The notes under the pieces: model-generated | Told to the model about the DNA's origin: nothing | The model's database searches: none | The model's input: the letters and a program-made list of their open reading frames with translations, nothing else | In this document: piece by piece, positions 26,800 to 35,688 of the stretch | How positions within the stretch are numbered: position 1 is the stretch's first letter | How the letters are laid out: each line of letters starts with the position of its first letter | Assembly: GCF_963378085.1 (NCBI RefSeq) | Contig: NZ_OY726395.1 | Coordinates: 4,898,001-4,962,000 of the forward strand | Origin: Mycolicibacterium sp. MU0050 | GTDB taxonomy: Bacteria; Actinomycetota; Actinomycetes; Mycobacteriales; Mycobacteriaceae | Length of the DNA stretch: 64,000 nt | Direction: 5' to 3' | Position numbers and translations under genes: made by a program

Positions 26800-28269
26800 A
26801 TGAATCTCGACGAGTACCGCGCCCACGACGCCACCGGCCTGGCCCAACTGGTCGCCGACAAGGCGGTGACGGCGGCCGAACTGCTCGCGCTCGCACAGCA
26901 GCGAGCGGCCGAGGTCAATCCCCGGCTCAACGCGATCGTCCGCGATGTCCCCGCTGATCCCGACCGCGCGCGCACCGGGCCGTTCGGCGGGGCGCCGTTC
27001 CTCATCAAGGACCTCTCGCAGGACTACGCGGGAGTGCCCACCTCGGCGGGCTCGCGCGCCTTCATGTCGCTGCCGGCCACCGAGCACGCGACCGTCGTGC
27101 AGCGCTGGATCGACGCCGGGCTGGTCATCTTCGGGAAGACGAACACCCCCGAGTTCGGGGCGAAGGGCATCACCGAGCCGGATGCGTGGGGCCCGACCCG
27201 CAACCCGTGGGACCTGCAGCGCAGCCCCGGCGGGTCCTCCGGCGGGGCCGCGGCGGCCGTCGCCGCGGGCATCGTGCCGTGCGCCGGCGCCAGCGACGGC
27301 GGGGGCTCGATCCGCATTCCGGCGGCCAGCTGCGGCCTGGTCGGCCTGAAACCCGGCCGCGGACTCATCCCGTCGGGTCCGGCGACCGGCGAATCCATGC
27401 ACGGGGCCGCCGTGCAGGGCGTGGTCTCCAGGACGGTGCGGGACACCGCCGGGATGCTCGACGTGCTGGCCGGGGGTGAGCCCTGCGCCCCGTTCTCGCC
27501 GGCGGTGCCGGCGACGTCGTTCGCGGCCGCGGTGGGGCGGGACCCGGGCCGGCTGCGCATCGGCGTGCGGGTGCCGACGGCCATCAACCCGGCCCCGGAC
27601 CGCGAGGCCTTCGCGGCCGTCGAGACCGCGGTGCGCGTGCTTACCGAGCTGGGCCACCACGTGGAGGAGCTGCCGCGCGCCCCGTTCGACGACGCCGCGC
27701 TGGCCCGGGACTTCCTGCTGACATGGTTCGTCTACACCGCCTGGGAGCTCGCCGAGGCCAAGCGGGTGACGGGCGCCGGCGACGACGCCTTCGAGCGCGA
27801 CACGCTGATCCTGGCCGGGTTGGGTCGCGCGACCAGCAGCGTCGACTACCTGGATGCCGTGCAGCGTCGCCATGAACACACCCGCAAGCTCAGCACCTAC
27901 TTCGAGTCCTTCGACCTGTTGTTGACCCCGACGCTGGCCACCCCGCCGCCGAGGATCGGCGAGTTCGACCTTCCGGTCGCGCTGCAACGCGGTGCGGACG
28001 TGCTGCTCAAGACCCGCACCGCGGGACTGCTGCGCTACACCAAGATCGTCGACGACATGGTCGACAAGAACCTGTCCTGGGTGCCGTACACCCAGTTGGC
28101 GAATCTCACTGGCCGCCCGGCGATTTCACTGCCTTTGCATTGGACGGCAGACAACCTGCCGCTGGGGGTGCAGTTCGTCGCGCCGCTCGACGGTGAAGCC
28201 CTGCTGATCCGGCTCGCGGCCCAGCTGGAAACCGCGCTGCCGTGGCACGACCGCGTGCCACCCATCTGA
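26800..28269 (+). CDS. Amidase-signature-family amidase
   Basis: 489-aa amidase with the Ser-cisSer-Lys triad: K70 (FLIKDLSQ), S146 in PGGSSGGAAAAVAAG, and nucleophile S170 in DGGGSIRIPA. It hydrolyses an amide of unknown identity. Its first 273 coding bases and ~23 bp upstream are duplicated at 4504-4799, where the gene is truncated. There the copy follows hydrolase A, which suggests this amidase once had a hydrolase neighbour. Its end is 7 bp from the convergent lipoprotein gene. Confidence 0.92.
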   Translation: MNLDEYRAHDATGLAQLVADKAVTAAELLALAQQRAAEVNPRLNAIVRDVPADPDRARTGPFGGAPFLIKDLSQDYAGVPTSAGSRAFMSLPATEHATVVQRWIDAGLVIFGKTNTPEFGAKGITEPDAWGPTRNPWDLQRSPGGSSGGAAAAVAAGIVPCAGASDGGGSIRIPAASCGLVGLKPGRGLIPSGPATGESMHGAAVQGVVSRTVRDTAGMLDVLAGGEPCAPFSPAVPATSFAAAVGRDPGRLRIGVRVPTAINPAPDREAFAAVETAVRVLTELGHHVEELPRAPFDDAALARDFLLTWFVYTAWELAEAKRVTGAGDDAFERDTLILAGLGRATSSVDYLDAVQRRHEHTRKLSTYFESFDLLLTPTLATPPPRIGEFDLPVALQRGADVLLKTRTAGLLRYTKIVDDMVDKNLSWVPYTQLANLTGRPAISLPLHWTADNLPLGVQFVAPLDGEALLIRLAAQLETALPWHDRVPPI

Positions 28270-28276
28270 AATCCGG

Positions 28277-28726
28277 CTAGCCCCAGTAGGCGAAGGTGCA
28301 GGTGGGTCGCGGTTCGCTCACGAACGACACCAGCTGATCGCCGTTGAAGATGATGGTGCAGATGAGTTCGGCGTCCCCGCCGTCGGCGCTGACCTCCGAG
28401 TCCAGCTCCCAATACACGTCGTACTGCTTTTCCCAGGGCAGGACCACATTGGTCTCGGTTTGTTCCGGGCCGCCATTGATGCGGTAACGGATCGTCACCG
28501 GCGCGCCGCTGCCCCGGACCGCCAGGACCGCCGTGCCGACCGGGTCCCCGGCCGGCGCCGCCTGCGGGGTTGTCGACGGGGATGTCGTCGACGGGGCCGA
28601 GGTTGCCGTTTCGGCGGTGGCGGTGCCGGCCTTCTCGGCCACCGGGGTTCCCGCGGTGCTGCTACACCCTGTCGCGAGCGCGACGACCCCGAACAGGGCA
28701 ACGACGGCGTACCTGAGCTGGCGCAT
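28277..28726 (-). CDS. MmpS-like lipoprotein
   Basis: 149 aa. The signal sequence MRQLRYAVVALFGVVALATGC ends in the lipobox LATGC, then comes a Thr/Ser/Pro-rich linker (to ~62) and a small beta domain: VTIRYRINGG, VVLPWEKQYDVYWELDS, ELICTIIFNGD and a closing PTCTFAYWG. The V-Y-I-G / LPW / C / C layout resembles the periplasmic domain of mycobacterial MmpS proteins, though MmpS are not usually lipoproteins and no MmpL gene is nearby. Probably anchored outside the cytoplasmic membrane. Confidence 0.75.
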   Translation of the reverse strand: MRQLRYAVVALFGVVALATGCSSTAGTPVAEKAGTATAETATSAPSTTSPSTTPQAAPAGDPVGTAVLAVRGSGAPVTIRYRINGGPEQTETNVVLPWEKQYDVYWELDSEVSADGGDAELICTIIFNGDQLVSFVSEPRPTCTFAYWG

Positions 28727-28829
28727 GCCTCAGCCTACGATGACGCGCGCCGCGCCCGGGACGGTTTTTCCACCGCCCGTCCGCACTGCGGTAGGAATCA
28801 ACGACGGGTCCCCCGCGTTGCACACGTCC

Positions 28830-29924
28830 ATGGCCGCTGCTGATCTCTTTCGACCCGTTTCCATCCGCTCGCTCACCGTGCCGAACCGGTTCGCTATGGC
28901 ACCGATGACCCGCCAGGCCTCCCCCGAGGGCGTGCCCGGCACCGACGTGGCCGAGTACTACCGGCGCCGGGCCGCGGGTGGGGTCGGCCTCATCATCACC
29001 GAGGGCATTCGCCTGCCGGATCCGGCTGCGGGTTACCCGGCGAGCATCCCGACGCTGGCCGGCGACGAGGTCCTGACCGGCTGGCGGCGCGTGGTCGACG
29101 CCGTGCACGGCGAGGGGTCGAGGATCGCCGCCCAGCTCTGGCACCAGGGCGCCGAGCGTGCCGATGACGACGGCGTGATCACCGTGAGCCCGTCGGGCAT
29201 CGACGGGCTGGGACGTCGCAAGGGCCGCGCGCTCGAGCCGTCGGAATTGCCGAAACTCGCCGACCTGTTCGCGCGCAGTGCGGCCACCGCCCGTGAACTC
29301 GGCTTCGACGCCGTGGAGCTACACGGAGCTCACGGGTATCTGCTCGACCAATTCCTTTGGGAAAAGACCAATTTGCGCACCGACGGCTACGGCGGTTCGT
29401 TGGCCGCGAGGACCCGCTTCCCCGCCGAGGTGGTGCGCGCGGTCCGGGAAGCTGTCGGACCGGACTATCCGATCATCTTTCGGTACTCGCAGTGGAAGGG
29501 CACCGACTACACCGCGTCGATCGCCGAGAACCCGACTCAGCTGCAGGATCTGCTGACGCCGCTGGTCGACGCCGGAGTCGACGCGTTCCACCCCTCCGCG
29601 CGCAGGCACTATGTGCCCGCGTTCCCCGACCACGATGCCCAGTTGAGCTTGGCCGGCTGGACGAAGAAGGTGACCGGGCTGCCGGTGATCACGGTCGGCT
29701 CGGTGGGTCTGGAGACACAGTTCCGCAGCGAAAAGCGCGGCCAGGTCATCCAGCCCGCCCCGCTTGACCGCCTTGTCGAACAGTTCGAGGCCGGCGAGTT
29801 CGACATCGCGGCCATCGGCCGCGCGCTACTCGCCGACCCCGACTGGGTGAACCGGCTACGCGACGGCCAACTCGGTGAATTCGCCGGCTACAACCCGGAA
29901 ACCGCGCTGGCCGCGCTTGCCTGA
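28830..29924 (+). CDS. Old Yellow Enzyme-family NADH:flavin oxidoreductase
   Basis: 364-aa FMN TIM-barrel ene-reductase. ADLFRPVSIRSLTVPNRFAMAPM opens it; HQGAERADD, ELHGAHGYLLDQFLWEKTN and TDGYGGSLAARTRF are typical of the family. ATG 28830 is chosen; there is no strong ribosome site, and TTG 28818 is an alternative. It probably reduces activated C=C bonds of xenobiotics or lipids. It is convergent with the catalase fragment, whose stop lies 2 bp after its own. Confidence 0.9.
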   Translation: MAAADLFRPVSIRSLTVPNRFAMAPMTRQASPEGVPGTDVAEYYRRRAAGGVGLIITEGIRLPDPAAGYPASIPTLAGDEVLTGWRRVVDAVHGEGSRIAAQLWHQGAERADDDGVITVSPSGIDGLGRRKGRALEPSELPKLADLFARSAATARELGFDAVELHGAHGYLLDQFLWEKTNLRTDGYGGSLAARTRFPAEVVRAVREAVGPDYPIIFRYSQWKGTDYTASIAENPTQLQDLLTPLVDAGVDAFHPSARRHYVPAFPDHDAQLSLAGWTKKVTGLPVITVGSVGLETQFRSEKRGQVIQPAPLDRLVEQFEAGEFDIAAIGRALLADPDWVNRLRDGQLGEFAGYNPETALAALA

Positions 29925-29925
29925 G

Positions 29926-30069
29926 CTACTGACGACCGGTCAGTGGATCTGCGGATCGGGCGGGGTCGCCGTTGGCGCCACCAAACTGCTCCATCAGCAG
30001 GGATGCGAAGCGGGGGTCCGGCTCGTTGACCCGGACCTCGAATTGAAGGTCTTTGTTATGAGTGAACAC
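29926..30069 (-). pseudogene. Truncated manganese catalase (N-terminal fragment)
   Basis: A 47-codon frame from GTG 30069 with a GAGAGG ribosome site. FTHNKDLQFEVRVNEPDP and ASLLMEQFGGANG match the N-terminus of non-haem Mn catalases, which are normally ~290-300 aa. After the FGG stretch it runs only into DPARSADPLTGRQ and stops, so all dimanganese ligands are missing. The tail could be the original C-terminus left by an internal deletion. A good SigF-like promoter is still present upstream. Confidence 0.78.
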
Positions 30070-30140
30070 GTCGTGGCCTCTCGGAATCGGTAGGAGGGGA
30101 CTCGCGATCCGAGGGCTGAAGACCGCCTATTTCGGTTCGG

Positions 30141-30165
30141 GTACCCGAGACCGCGCGGCGCAAAC
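30141..30165 (-). promoter_or_regulatory. SigF-type promoter upstream of the catalase fragment
   Basis: On the minus strand: GTTT, a 15-bp spacer, then GGGTAC, matching the mycobacterial SigF pattern GTTT-N15-17-GGGTA. Transcription would start about 60 bp before GTG 30069. Confidence 0.65.
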
Positions 30166-30182
30166 GCGCGCGCCGCGTGGTG

Positions 30183-30452
30183 TTAGATCCGTACCGTCGC
30201 GCCGCGACCGAGTTCGACGACCCTGTCGTCGAGGCGGCGTCTTTTCATTTCGTCGGTGAAGTCACTCAGGGGCGAGGCGAAGACACCGTAGTCGTCGAAA
30301 TAATGCACGGGAATCACCTTGGGGAGCCCGAGCAACTCCACGGCGTCGGCGCCCTGGACACCGTCCATCGTGACGGTCAAGCCGAACGGGAGACGGTTTC
30401 CTGCCGGTAGCCGGGTGCCGCCGAGGTGGACGACACCCGCCTGCCGGGTAGC
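30183..30452 (-). pseudogene. C-terminal remnant of an MBL-fold metal-dependent hydrolase
   Basis: About 89 codons beginning directly, and in frame, after the stop codon of the gene at 30453: GVVHLGGTRLPAG, FGLTVTMDGVQGADAVELLG, then VIPVHYFDDYGVFASPLSDF. This is the C-terminal half of UlaG-like metallo-beta-lactamase-fold hydrolases. The N-terminal HxHxDH half is absent, so no active enzyme can be made. A TTG at 30380 could start a 65-aa peptide, but without a visible ribosome site. Confidence 0.75.
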
Positions 30453-31124
30453 TCAATTGGCGCGTTCGGCTTGCCGCTTCTGCTTCTCCACGTCCGCCAG
30501 GTCCTCCACCCGATCAGCCTGCGCGCGTTTGCTTTCGGCCGCCCGACGCTTCTCCTGGGCATCCTCGCGCTTGGCCTGCGCATCTGCTGCCGCCTTCTTC
30601 TCCGCGGCCCGGACGCGGTCCAGTTCCTGCCGCTTGGCGGCCTCCACCGTCTCCTTGCGACGGGCCGCGACGTCGTCGGCCTGCTTCTTGGCGGCGGTGG
30701 CCCGCTTCCCGGCGGCCACGGTGGCGGCAGTCTTGCGCTCAGCGGCCGTCTCGCGAGCGGCATCGATCTTCGCCTCCGCGGTGGCACGAGCCTCTTTTCG
30801 GTCCGCCACGGCCTCGTCGCGGGCCGCCTTGAGTTGCTGGTCGGCCTGCGCCTTCTTTTCCGCGGCGGTGGCCTCGAGCGCGGCCGCCCGGCCGCGAGCC
30901 TCGCTGCGGGCGGCCAAGGCGGCGCCTTGATTGTGCAACTCGGGCTCGCCCAGAGCATTGCCCACGGTGGCGTCCAGTGCGCCGATCGTGCGCTCGTAGA
31001 GCAGCCGGGCCGGCGCTTCCTCGTCCATCCGTGAGACCACACGGTCCTCGATGACGCGCAACGGCAGCCGGGCAATTTGGTACTGGAACCGAAGAATGGT
31101 TCGCGGAACTTCGATGATGTTCAT
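30453..31124 (-). CDS. Alanine/lysine-rich coiled-coil protein of the stress island
   Basis: 223 aa. The N-terminus (MNIIEVPRTILRFQYQIARLP) is ordered and followed by RLLYERTIGALDATVGNALG; from ~75 onward it is a long Ala/Lys/Arg/Glu coiled coil. Similar mycobacterial proteins are sometimes labelled IF2-family by low-complexity similarity only; I would not infer a translation role. It lies 25 bp downstream of the CsbD-like gene, likely in one operon. Function unknown. Confidence 0.75.
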   Translation of the reverse strand: MNIIEVPRTILRFQYQIARLPLRVIEDRVVSRMDEEAPARLLYERTIGALDATVGNALGEPELHNQGAALAARSEARGRAAALEATAAEKKAQADQQLKAARDEAVADRKEARATAEAKIDAARETAAERKTAATVAAGKRATAAKKQADDVAARRKETVEAAKRQELDRVRAAEKKAAADAQAKREDAQEKRRAAESKRAQADRVEDLADVEKQKRQAERAN

Positions 31125-31149
31125 TGGTTAAGTCCTGGTTTTCGGTAAG

Positions 31150-31707
31150 TCAGGGCAGGTCGGTGCGTTCGGACAGGCTGTCGGCGCGCTCGCGGAGCCG
31201 TTGGGCCTCGGCCTTGTCGCCGGCGGCGTCCTGGACGTCGCGGCGGTGCTCGTCGGCGGCATCGACCACCTCGCGCGTGGCGGACCGGGCCTCGGCCTGC
31301 TCTCGGGCCTGGGCCTGCTGGACCTTCCGGTCGGCGTCGAGGTCTGCCTGCGACCGCTGTTGCGCCGCGTCGCGGGCCGCGGCCTGCTCGGCGGCCTGCT
31401 TCTGCGCGGCCTGTTGCGTGGTGAGCGACTGCTCGGCGGCGGCGGCGCTGCTGTTCACCGCGCCGCGCGCGGCAGCAGCCTGCCGGTGGGCTTCGGCCTC
31501 CTTGGCGCGCGCCTCCGCGGCCTCGGCGTCGGCGACGGCCTCGACCGCGCCGGCCTCCTTGCGCTCCTTGGCCTGCACCTGCTCGAGCTGGCCCTCGGCC
31601 GTCAGCGAGTCGTTGCCGGTGACCGCGCCGAAGACCTCCTTGGCCTTGCCTTTCACCGTGTCGATCAGTCCCTTGCGGGCCTGGCCGGCCTTGTCCTGCT
31701 CACTCAT
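31150..31707 (-). CDS. CsbD-like stress protein with coiled-coil tail
   Basis: 185 aa from ATG 31707, with AGGAGAAATGT just upstream. The N-terminus (residues ~12-50: DTVKGKAKEVFGAVTGNDSL, then AEGQ) is a CsbD-like domain, found in general-stress proteins. The rest is a charged Ala/Gln/Glu/Arg coiled coil. The neighbouring gene encodes a similar coiled-coil protein. The reading frame extends upstream to 31908 but lacks sense as protein. Molecular role unknown. Confidence 0.78.
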   Translation of the reverse strand: MSEQDKAGQARKGLIDTVKGKAKEVFGAVTGNDSLTAEGQLEQVQAKERKEAGAVEAVADAEAAEARAKEAEAHRQAAAARGAVNSSAAAAEQSLTTQQAAQKQAAEQAAARDAAQQRSQADLDADRKVQQAQAREQAEARSATREVVDAADEHRRDVQDAAGDKAEAQRLRERADSLSERTDLP

Positions 31708-31820
31708 ACATTTCTCCTGTTGGTTTCGGGGATGACGTCGCGCGGGGAACACACGTGCGACATCCCGAGTCATCCACAACGCTGGGGCTTGGCTCCTTGC
31801 ATGCTCGTTTTGCGAGCCGT

Positions 31821-32411
31821 TCAAACGCGATCCGGTCGGCCGGTCGCCGTGAAGCGCTTGGCGGCTGCGCGACCGGCCCGGCTCAGCAGCCACCCGACCA
31901 GCACCCACGGCCCAGCGACCAGCACCGGGTCCATCCAGGTGTGGGAATTGTCGACGCGGCCGGTGCCCACCCGCGACTTCCAGCCGTTGTGGGTGAACTC
32001 ACTCTTGATGCCCGTCTGCGTGATCGGGTTGTCCGGGCGGAGCGTGAACATCGACCCGACGTGACTCTCGAGGGCATTGATGCGGTCGGCACCGAGCAGG
32101 AGCAACCAGTGTGCGGCTCGGGCCTCGCTGTAGCGATAGGCGTACCGGCGCACCGCACCGGACAGCCCGCGGGGCGGGGTCGCCGTTCCGAACACCGGAG
32201 TCAGACGTTGGTGCTCGATCGACCGTTCCCGCGGCCACTTCTCGGGTTGCTGCTCAGGTAGGTCCCAGTGCGCGCCGGTGGAATCCGGATCGAACCGCAG
32301 CCGCGGGACCGCAGGGCGGTCGGCGGGGTCGAGGTCGACACCCCACCCGGGAATGCGTGCCCGTAGGTCGTCGCTGCTCGGCACCGGGGGGCGGTCGGCC
32401 GTGTACACCAT
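31821..32411 (-). CDS. Conserved hypothetical protein with one C-terminal membrane segment
   Basis: 196 aa. A Pro-rich start leads to VPRLRFDPDSTGAHWDLPE, a Tyr/Arg/Ala-rich middle (YRYSEARAAHWLLLLGADRI) and one likely transmembrane helix (DPVLVAGPWVLVGWLLSRAG, ~162-181) before a basic end. I do not recognise a catalytic motif. It lies 13 bp downstream of the frameshifted alcohol dehydrogenase and so may share its SigF-type promoter. A short GCTCG/CGAGC hairpin follows at 31803-31817. Confidence 0.72.
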   Translation of the reverse strand: MVYTADRPPVPSSDDLRARIPGWGVDLDPADRPAVPRLRFDPDSTGAHWDLPEQQPEKWPRERSIEHQRLTPVFGTATPPRGLSGAVRRYAYRYSEARAAHWLLLLGADRINALESHVGSMFTLRPDNPITQTGIKSEFTHNGWKSRVGTGRVDNSHTWMDPVLVAGPWVLVGWLLSRAGRAAAKRFTATGRPDRV

Positions 32412-32424
32412 GATGGAACTCCCG

Positions 32425-33574
32425 TCAGCTGGCGTGGGGAAGGACGATGGGTTTGATGCAGTCGTCGAGCTTCGCGGAGAAGATGTGGTACGCCTCGGCC
32501 ACGTGCTCCAGCGGAATACGATGCGTCACAATGTCGTTGGGCTTCAGATAACCGTTCTGGATGTGGGAGAACAACCGGGGCCACTGCCGTTTGACGGGGC
32601 ACTGATTCATGCGCAGCGTCAGACCCTTGTTCATCGCGTCACCGAACTTGACGGCACTGAACATCGGCCCGTATGCCCCCATCACCGAAACCGTGCCGCC
32701 TTTGCGCACCGAGTCGATGGCCCAGTTCAGCGCGATCGGGGAACCGCCCTGGAGTTTGAGTTTCGCGGCGGTCACGTGCTGCAGAAAGTTCCCGTCGGCC
32801 TCGGCACCGACGCATTCGATCACCGAGTCGGTGCCCAAGCCGTCGGTCGTCTTCTTCATCTCGACCACGATGTCGTCGTATTCGGCGAAGTTGCGGGTCT
32901 CCGCGTGCGCGAAAGTCCCGCGCCTTCGCCAGCCGGTTCTCCAGGTGGTCGATCACGATGACGCGGCCGGCACCCATGAGCCAGGCCGACGTCGCCGCGT
33001 ACAGCCCTACCGGGCCGGCGCCGAATACCGCGACCGTGTCGCCCTCGGCGATGTCAGCGAGTTGTGCGCCGAAGTACCCGGTGGCCAGGGCGTCGGTACA
33101 CAACAGCGCGTCCTCGTCGTCCATCCACTCCGGTATCAACGCCGGGCCGACGTCGGCGAACGGCACCCGCACAAATTCGGCCTGGCCGCCGTCGTAGCCC
33201 CCGCAGGTGTGCGAGTACCCGTAGATGCCGCCGACGGCCGTGGCGTTCGGGTTCACGTTGTGGCAGTTCGAGTAGAGACCACGGGCGCAGAAGTAGCACG
33301 AACCGCAGAAGACGTTGAACGGCACCATCACCCGATCACCGGGTTTGAGCTTCTGCACCGACGGTCCGACCTTTTCGACTGCCCCGATGAACTCGTGGCC
33401 GAAGGTCATGCCAACCCGGGTGTCCGGCATCATCCCGTGGTAGAGGTGGAGGTCGGAGCCGCAGATCGCAGCCATCGTGACCCTGATGATGGCGTCGTTG
33501 GGATGTTCGATCGGAGGCTCGTCTTTCTCTTCGACGCGTACCTTGTACGGGCCGCGGTAGACCATCGCGCGCAT
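32425..33574 (-). pseudogene. Zinc-dependent alcohol dehydrogenase, frameshifted
   Basis: An MDR-family dehydrogenase resembling glutathione-independent formaldehyde dehydrogenases. The N-terminal part (MRAMVYRGPYKV; catalytic-zinc AAICGSDLHLYHG and GHE; structural-zinc CGSCYFCARGLYSNC; GAGPVGL NAD motif) reads from ATG 33574 to about 32915. One extra base in the AAA at 32912-32914 shifts the frame. The C-terminal half (KTTDGLGTDSVIECVGAEAD to the 32425 stop) continues in another frame. GGAGGGCGC precedes the ATG and a SigF-type promoter lies upstream. It could be a recent mutation or a sequencing error. Confidence 0.88.
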
Positions 33575-33604
33575 GCGCCCTCCTCCGTCGTTGTCACTGC
33601 GGCG

Positions 33605-33629
33605 CTTACCCCGTTTCGATTGCGTGAAA
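33605..33629 (-). promoter_or_regulatory. SigF-type promoter for the dehydrogenase operon
   Basis: Minus strand GTTT, 15-bp spacer, GGGTAA: a strong match to the mycobacterial SigF pattern. The start point would be about 20-25 bp before ATG 33574. It probably serves the dehydrogenase and the small protein at 31821, perhaps reaching the CsbD-like genes. Confidence 0.75.
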
Positions 33630-33767
33630 CGCCGCCGACTCCGGTGGCGGGCCTCACGAACCCGACCGGCTACGGACGCAGCAATGCTTATGGTCAAGGC
33701 CACTGGGGTAACCGGACTCGGCGCCCGAGTCGGCGCCGAATGCCCACAGGCAGCACAGGAGGCGGGA

Positions 33768-35129
33768 ATGGCATCGGCAGCAACTACTGACGTGCATGAG
33801 GGCACGCAGCCCGACAGCAAGCTCAAACGCAAGATCACCGGAACGCTGCTGTTCCTGTTCATTCTCGGCGATGTCCTGGGTGCGGGGATCTACGCGCTGA
33901 TGGGGGTGCTCGCCGGCAAGGTCGGCGGAGCATTGTGGGCGCCGCTGCTGGTGGCGCTGCTGTTGGCGCTGCTCACCGCGGGCTCCTACGCCGAACTGGT
34001 CACCAAGTACCCGAGGGCCGGCGGCGCCGCGGTGTTCGCGGAGCGGGCCTTCGGACGCCCGATGGTGTCCTTCGTGGTCGGGTTCTGCATGCTCGCCGCC
34101 GGCGTCACCAGCGCGGCCGGACTGTCCTTGGCGTTCGCGGGCGACTATCTGACCACCTTCATCGACGTGCCGCCCGTGCTGGCGGCGGTGGTATTTCTCG
34201 CCCTGGTCGCCGCCCTGAACGCCCGCGGCATCAGCGAGTCGGTCAAGAGCAACGTGGTGATGACCGTCATCGAGCTGACCGGGCTGCTCATCGTCATCAT
34301 CGCCGGCGCGGTGGTGCTGGCCGGTGGCCGCGGTGACGTCAGCCGACTGAGCGAATTTCCCCCGGAATCGACTCCCGCCCTGGCGATCCTGGCCGGGGCG
34401 ATCATCGCCTATTACTCGTTCGTCGGGTTCGAGACCTCCGCCAACGTCGCCGAGGAGATCCGCAATCCGAGCAAGGTGTATCCGACCGCGCTGTTCGGCT
34501 CCCTGATCGCCGCCGGTGTGGTCTACGTGCTGGTCGCGCTGGCCAGTTCGGTGGTCCTGCCGCCGGCGGAGCTCGCAGAATCCTCCGGCCCACTCTTGGA
34601 TGTCGTGTCGGCCTCCGGGCTCGGGGTGCCCGACTGGGCGTTCAGTGCGATCGCGCTCATCGCCGTGGCCAACGGCGCGTTGTTGACCATGATCATGGCC
34701 AGCCGGCTCGCCTATGGCATGGCGGAGCACGGGCTGTTGCCGGGGGCACTGAGCCGAGTCCTGCCCGAACGCCGGACCCCTTGGGTGGCAATTGTTTCCA
34801 CCACCGCAGTGGCCATGATCCTCACCTTGATGGGCGATCTGTCGACACTGGCCGAGACCGTTGTTCTCCTGCTGCTGTTCGTGTTCATCGCGACCAACAT
34901 CGCGGTGCTGGTTCTGCGCCGCGATCCGGTCAAGCACGACCATTTCCGGGTCTGGACCGCCGTTCCCGTCCTGGGCGTTGCGTCGTGCCTGCTGCTCCTG
35001 AGCCAGCAGACGGCCAAGGTGTGGTTGTTCGCCGCCATCTTGCTGGCCGTGGGGGTGGTGCTGTATTTCGTCGCCCAAGCAGCGTCCCGGCACGACGCCA
35101 ACGGCCCCGATGGGGGCGCCGGAGCGTGA
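33768..35129 (+). CDS. APC-superfamily amino acid permease
   Basis: 453-aa integral membrane transporter with about twelve hydrophobic helices. LKRKITGTLLFLFILGDVLGAGIYALMG is the typical first helix with its GAGIY unwound motif, and ISESVKSNVVMTVIELTGLL and FVGFETSANVAEEIRNPSK are family hallmarks. Substrate unknown. ATG 33768 has AGGAGGCGGGA. It is divergent from the frameshifted dehydrogenase. A weaker SigF-like element (GCTT-N16-GGGTAA) precedes it near 33684-33710. Confidence 0.92.
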   Translation: MASAATTDVHEGTQPDSKLKRKITGTLLFLFILGDVLGAGIYALMGVLAGKVGGALWAPLLVALLLALLTAGSYAELVTKYPRAGGAAVFAERAFGRPMVSFVVGFCMLAAGVTSAAGLSLAFAGDYLTTFIDVPPVLAAVVFLALVAALNARGISESVKSNVVMTVIELTGLLIVIIAGAVVLAGGRGDVSRLSEFPPESTPALAILAGAIIAYYSFVGFETSANVAEEIRNPSKVYPTALFGSLIAAGVVYVLVALASSVVLPPAELAESSGPLLDVVSASGLGVPDWAFSAIALIAVANGALLTMIMASRLAYGMAEHGLLPGALSRVLPERRTPWVAIVSTTAVAMILTLMGDLSTLAETVVLLLLFVFIATNIAVLVLRRDPVKHDHFRVWTAVPVLGVASCLLLLSQQTAKVWLFAAILLAVGVVLYFVAQAASRHDANGPDGGAGA

Positions 35130-35276
35130 TCCGCCACGCAGCATTCCCGGCGGGCGGATATGGCCGTTCGCCTGCGCCTTTACCCCCAGCCGGGTACGGT
35201 GAGGGTTCGGTTCAGCAACAGCCGTTCGGGTCGCGACGCAACGCGGCGCGGCTCGCCCGATTTCCACACTGAGGCG

Positions 35277-35687
35277 ATGGGGGCTGATGATATGACGGGC
35301 ATGCTCTCCGAGGGGCCGGCGCGCCGACGCACGCGGCGGTGGTCCGCTCCTCCGAGCGCTTTCTATCGACGCAGTGGACCCGAAATGGCCACCGACTGGC
35401 CGGAATTCGACGTTGCAAGGGTCCTGGTTTCCGGTGACATCGACGCAGCCGGCACCTGCGACGTGCGCGACTACGTACTCAACAAGGTGCTGGTATGTCA
35501 CCGCCTGGTCCTCGACCTCACCCGAGTGCGGTTCTTCTCGTGCGACGGATACTGGATGCTCAAGACGCTGGAACACCGCTGCGCGCTGGCGGGCATCGAG
35601 CTGAAGGTATTGCCCGGACCTTACGTAACACCAGTCATGGCGATGTGCGAGAACGCCGTAAAGGACGCCTCTGCCTTGGCCAACTGA
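35277..35687 (+). CDS. STAS-domain protein, anti-anti-sigma-factor-like
   Basis: 136 aa. A basic, probably flexible N-terminus (~1-45) precedes a STAS fold: FDVARVLVSGDIDAAGTCDVR, LVCHRLVLDLTRVRFFSCDG (the phosphorylatable-Ser loop region) and YWMLKTLEHRCALAGIELKV. Such proteins normally bind anti-sigma kinases and release a sigma factor, which fits its place among SigF-type genes. The start is uncertain: ATG 35277 or 35292. It ends one base from the convergent ANTAR gene. Confidence 0.8.
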   Translation: MGADDMTGMLSEGPARRRTRRWSAPPSAFYRRSGPEMATDWPEFDVARVLVSGDIDAAGTCDVRDYVLNKVLVCHRLVLDLTRVRFFSCDGYWMLKTLEHRCALAGIELKVLPGPYVTPVMAMCENAVKDASALAN

Positions 35688-35688
35688 C

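Noticed and set aside
33654-35576. 640-codon open frame on the minus strand
   Set aside because: It is antisense to the APC permease and STAS genes; its His/Gln/Arg/Asp-rich composition is typical of shadow frames in GC-rich DNA.
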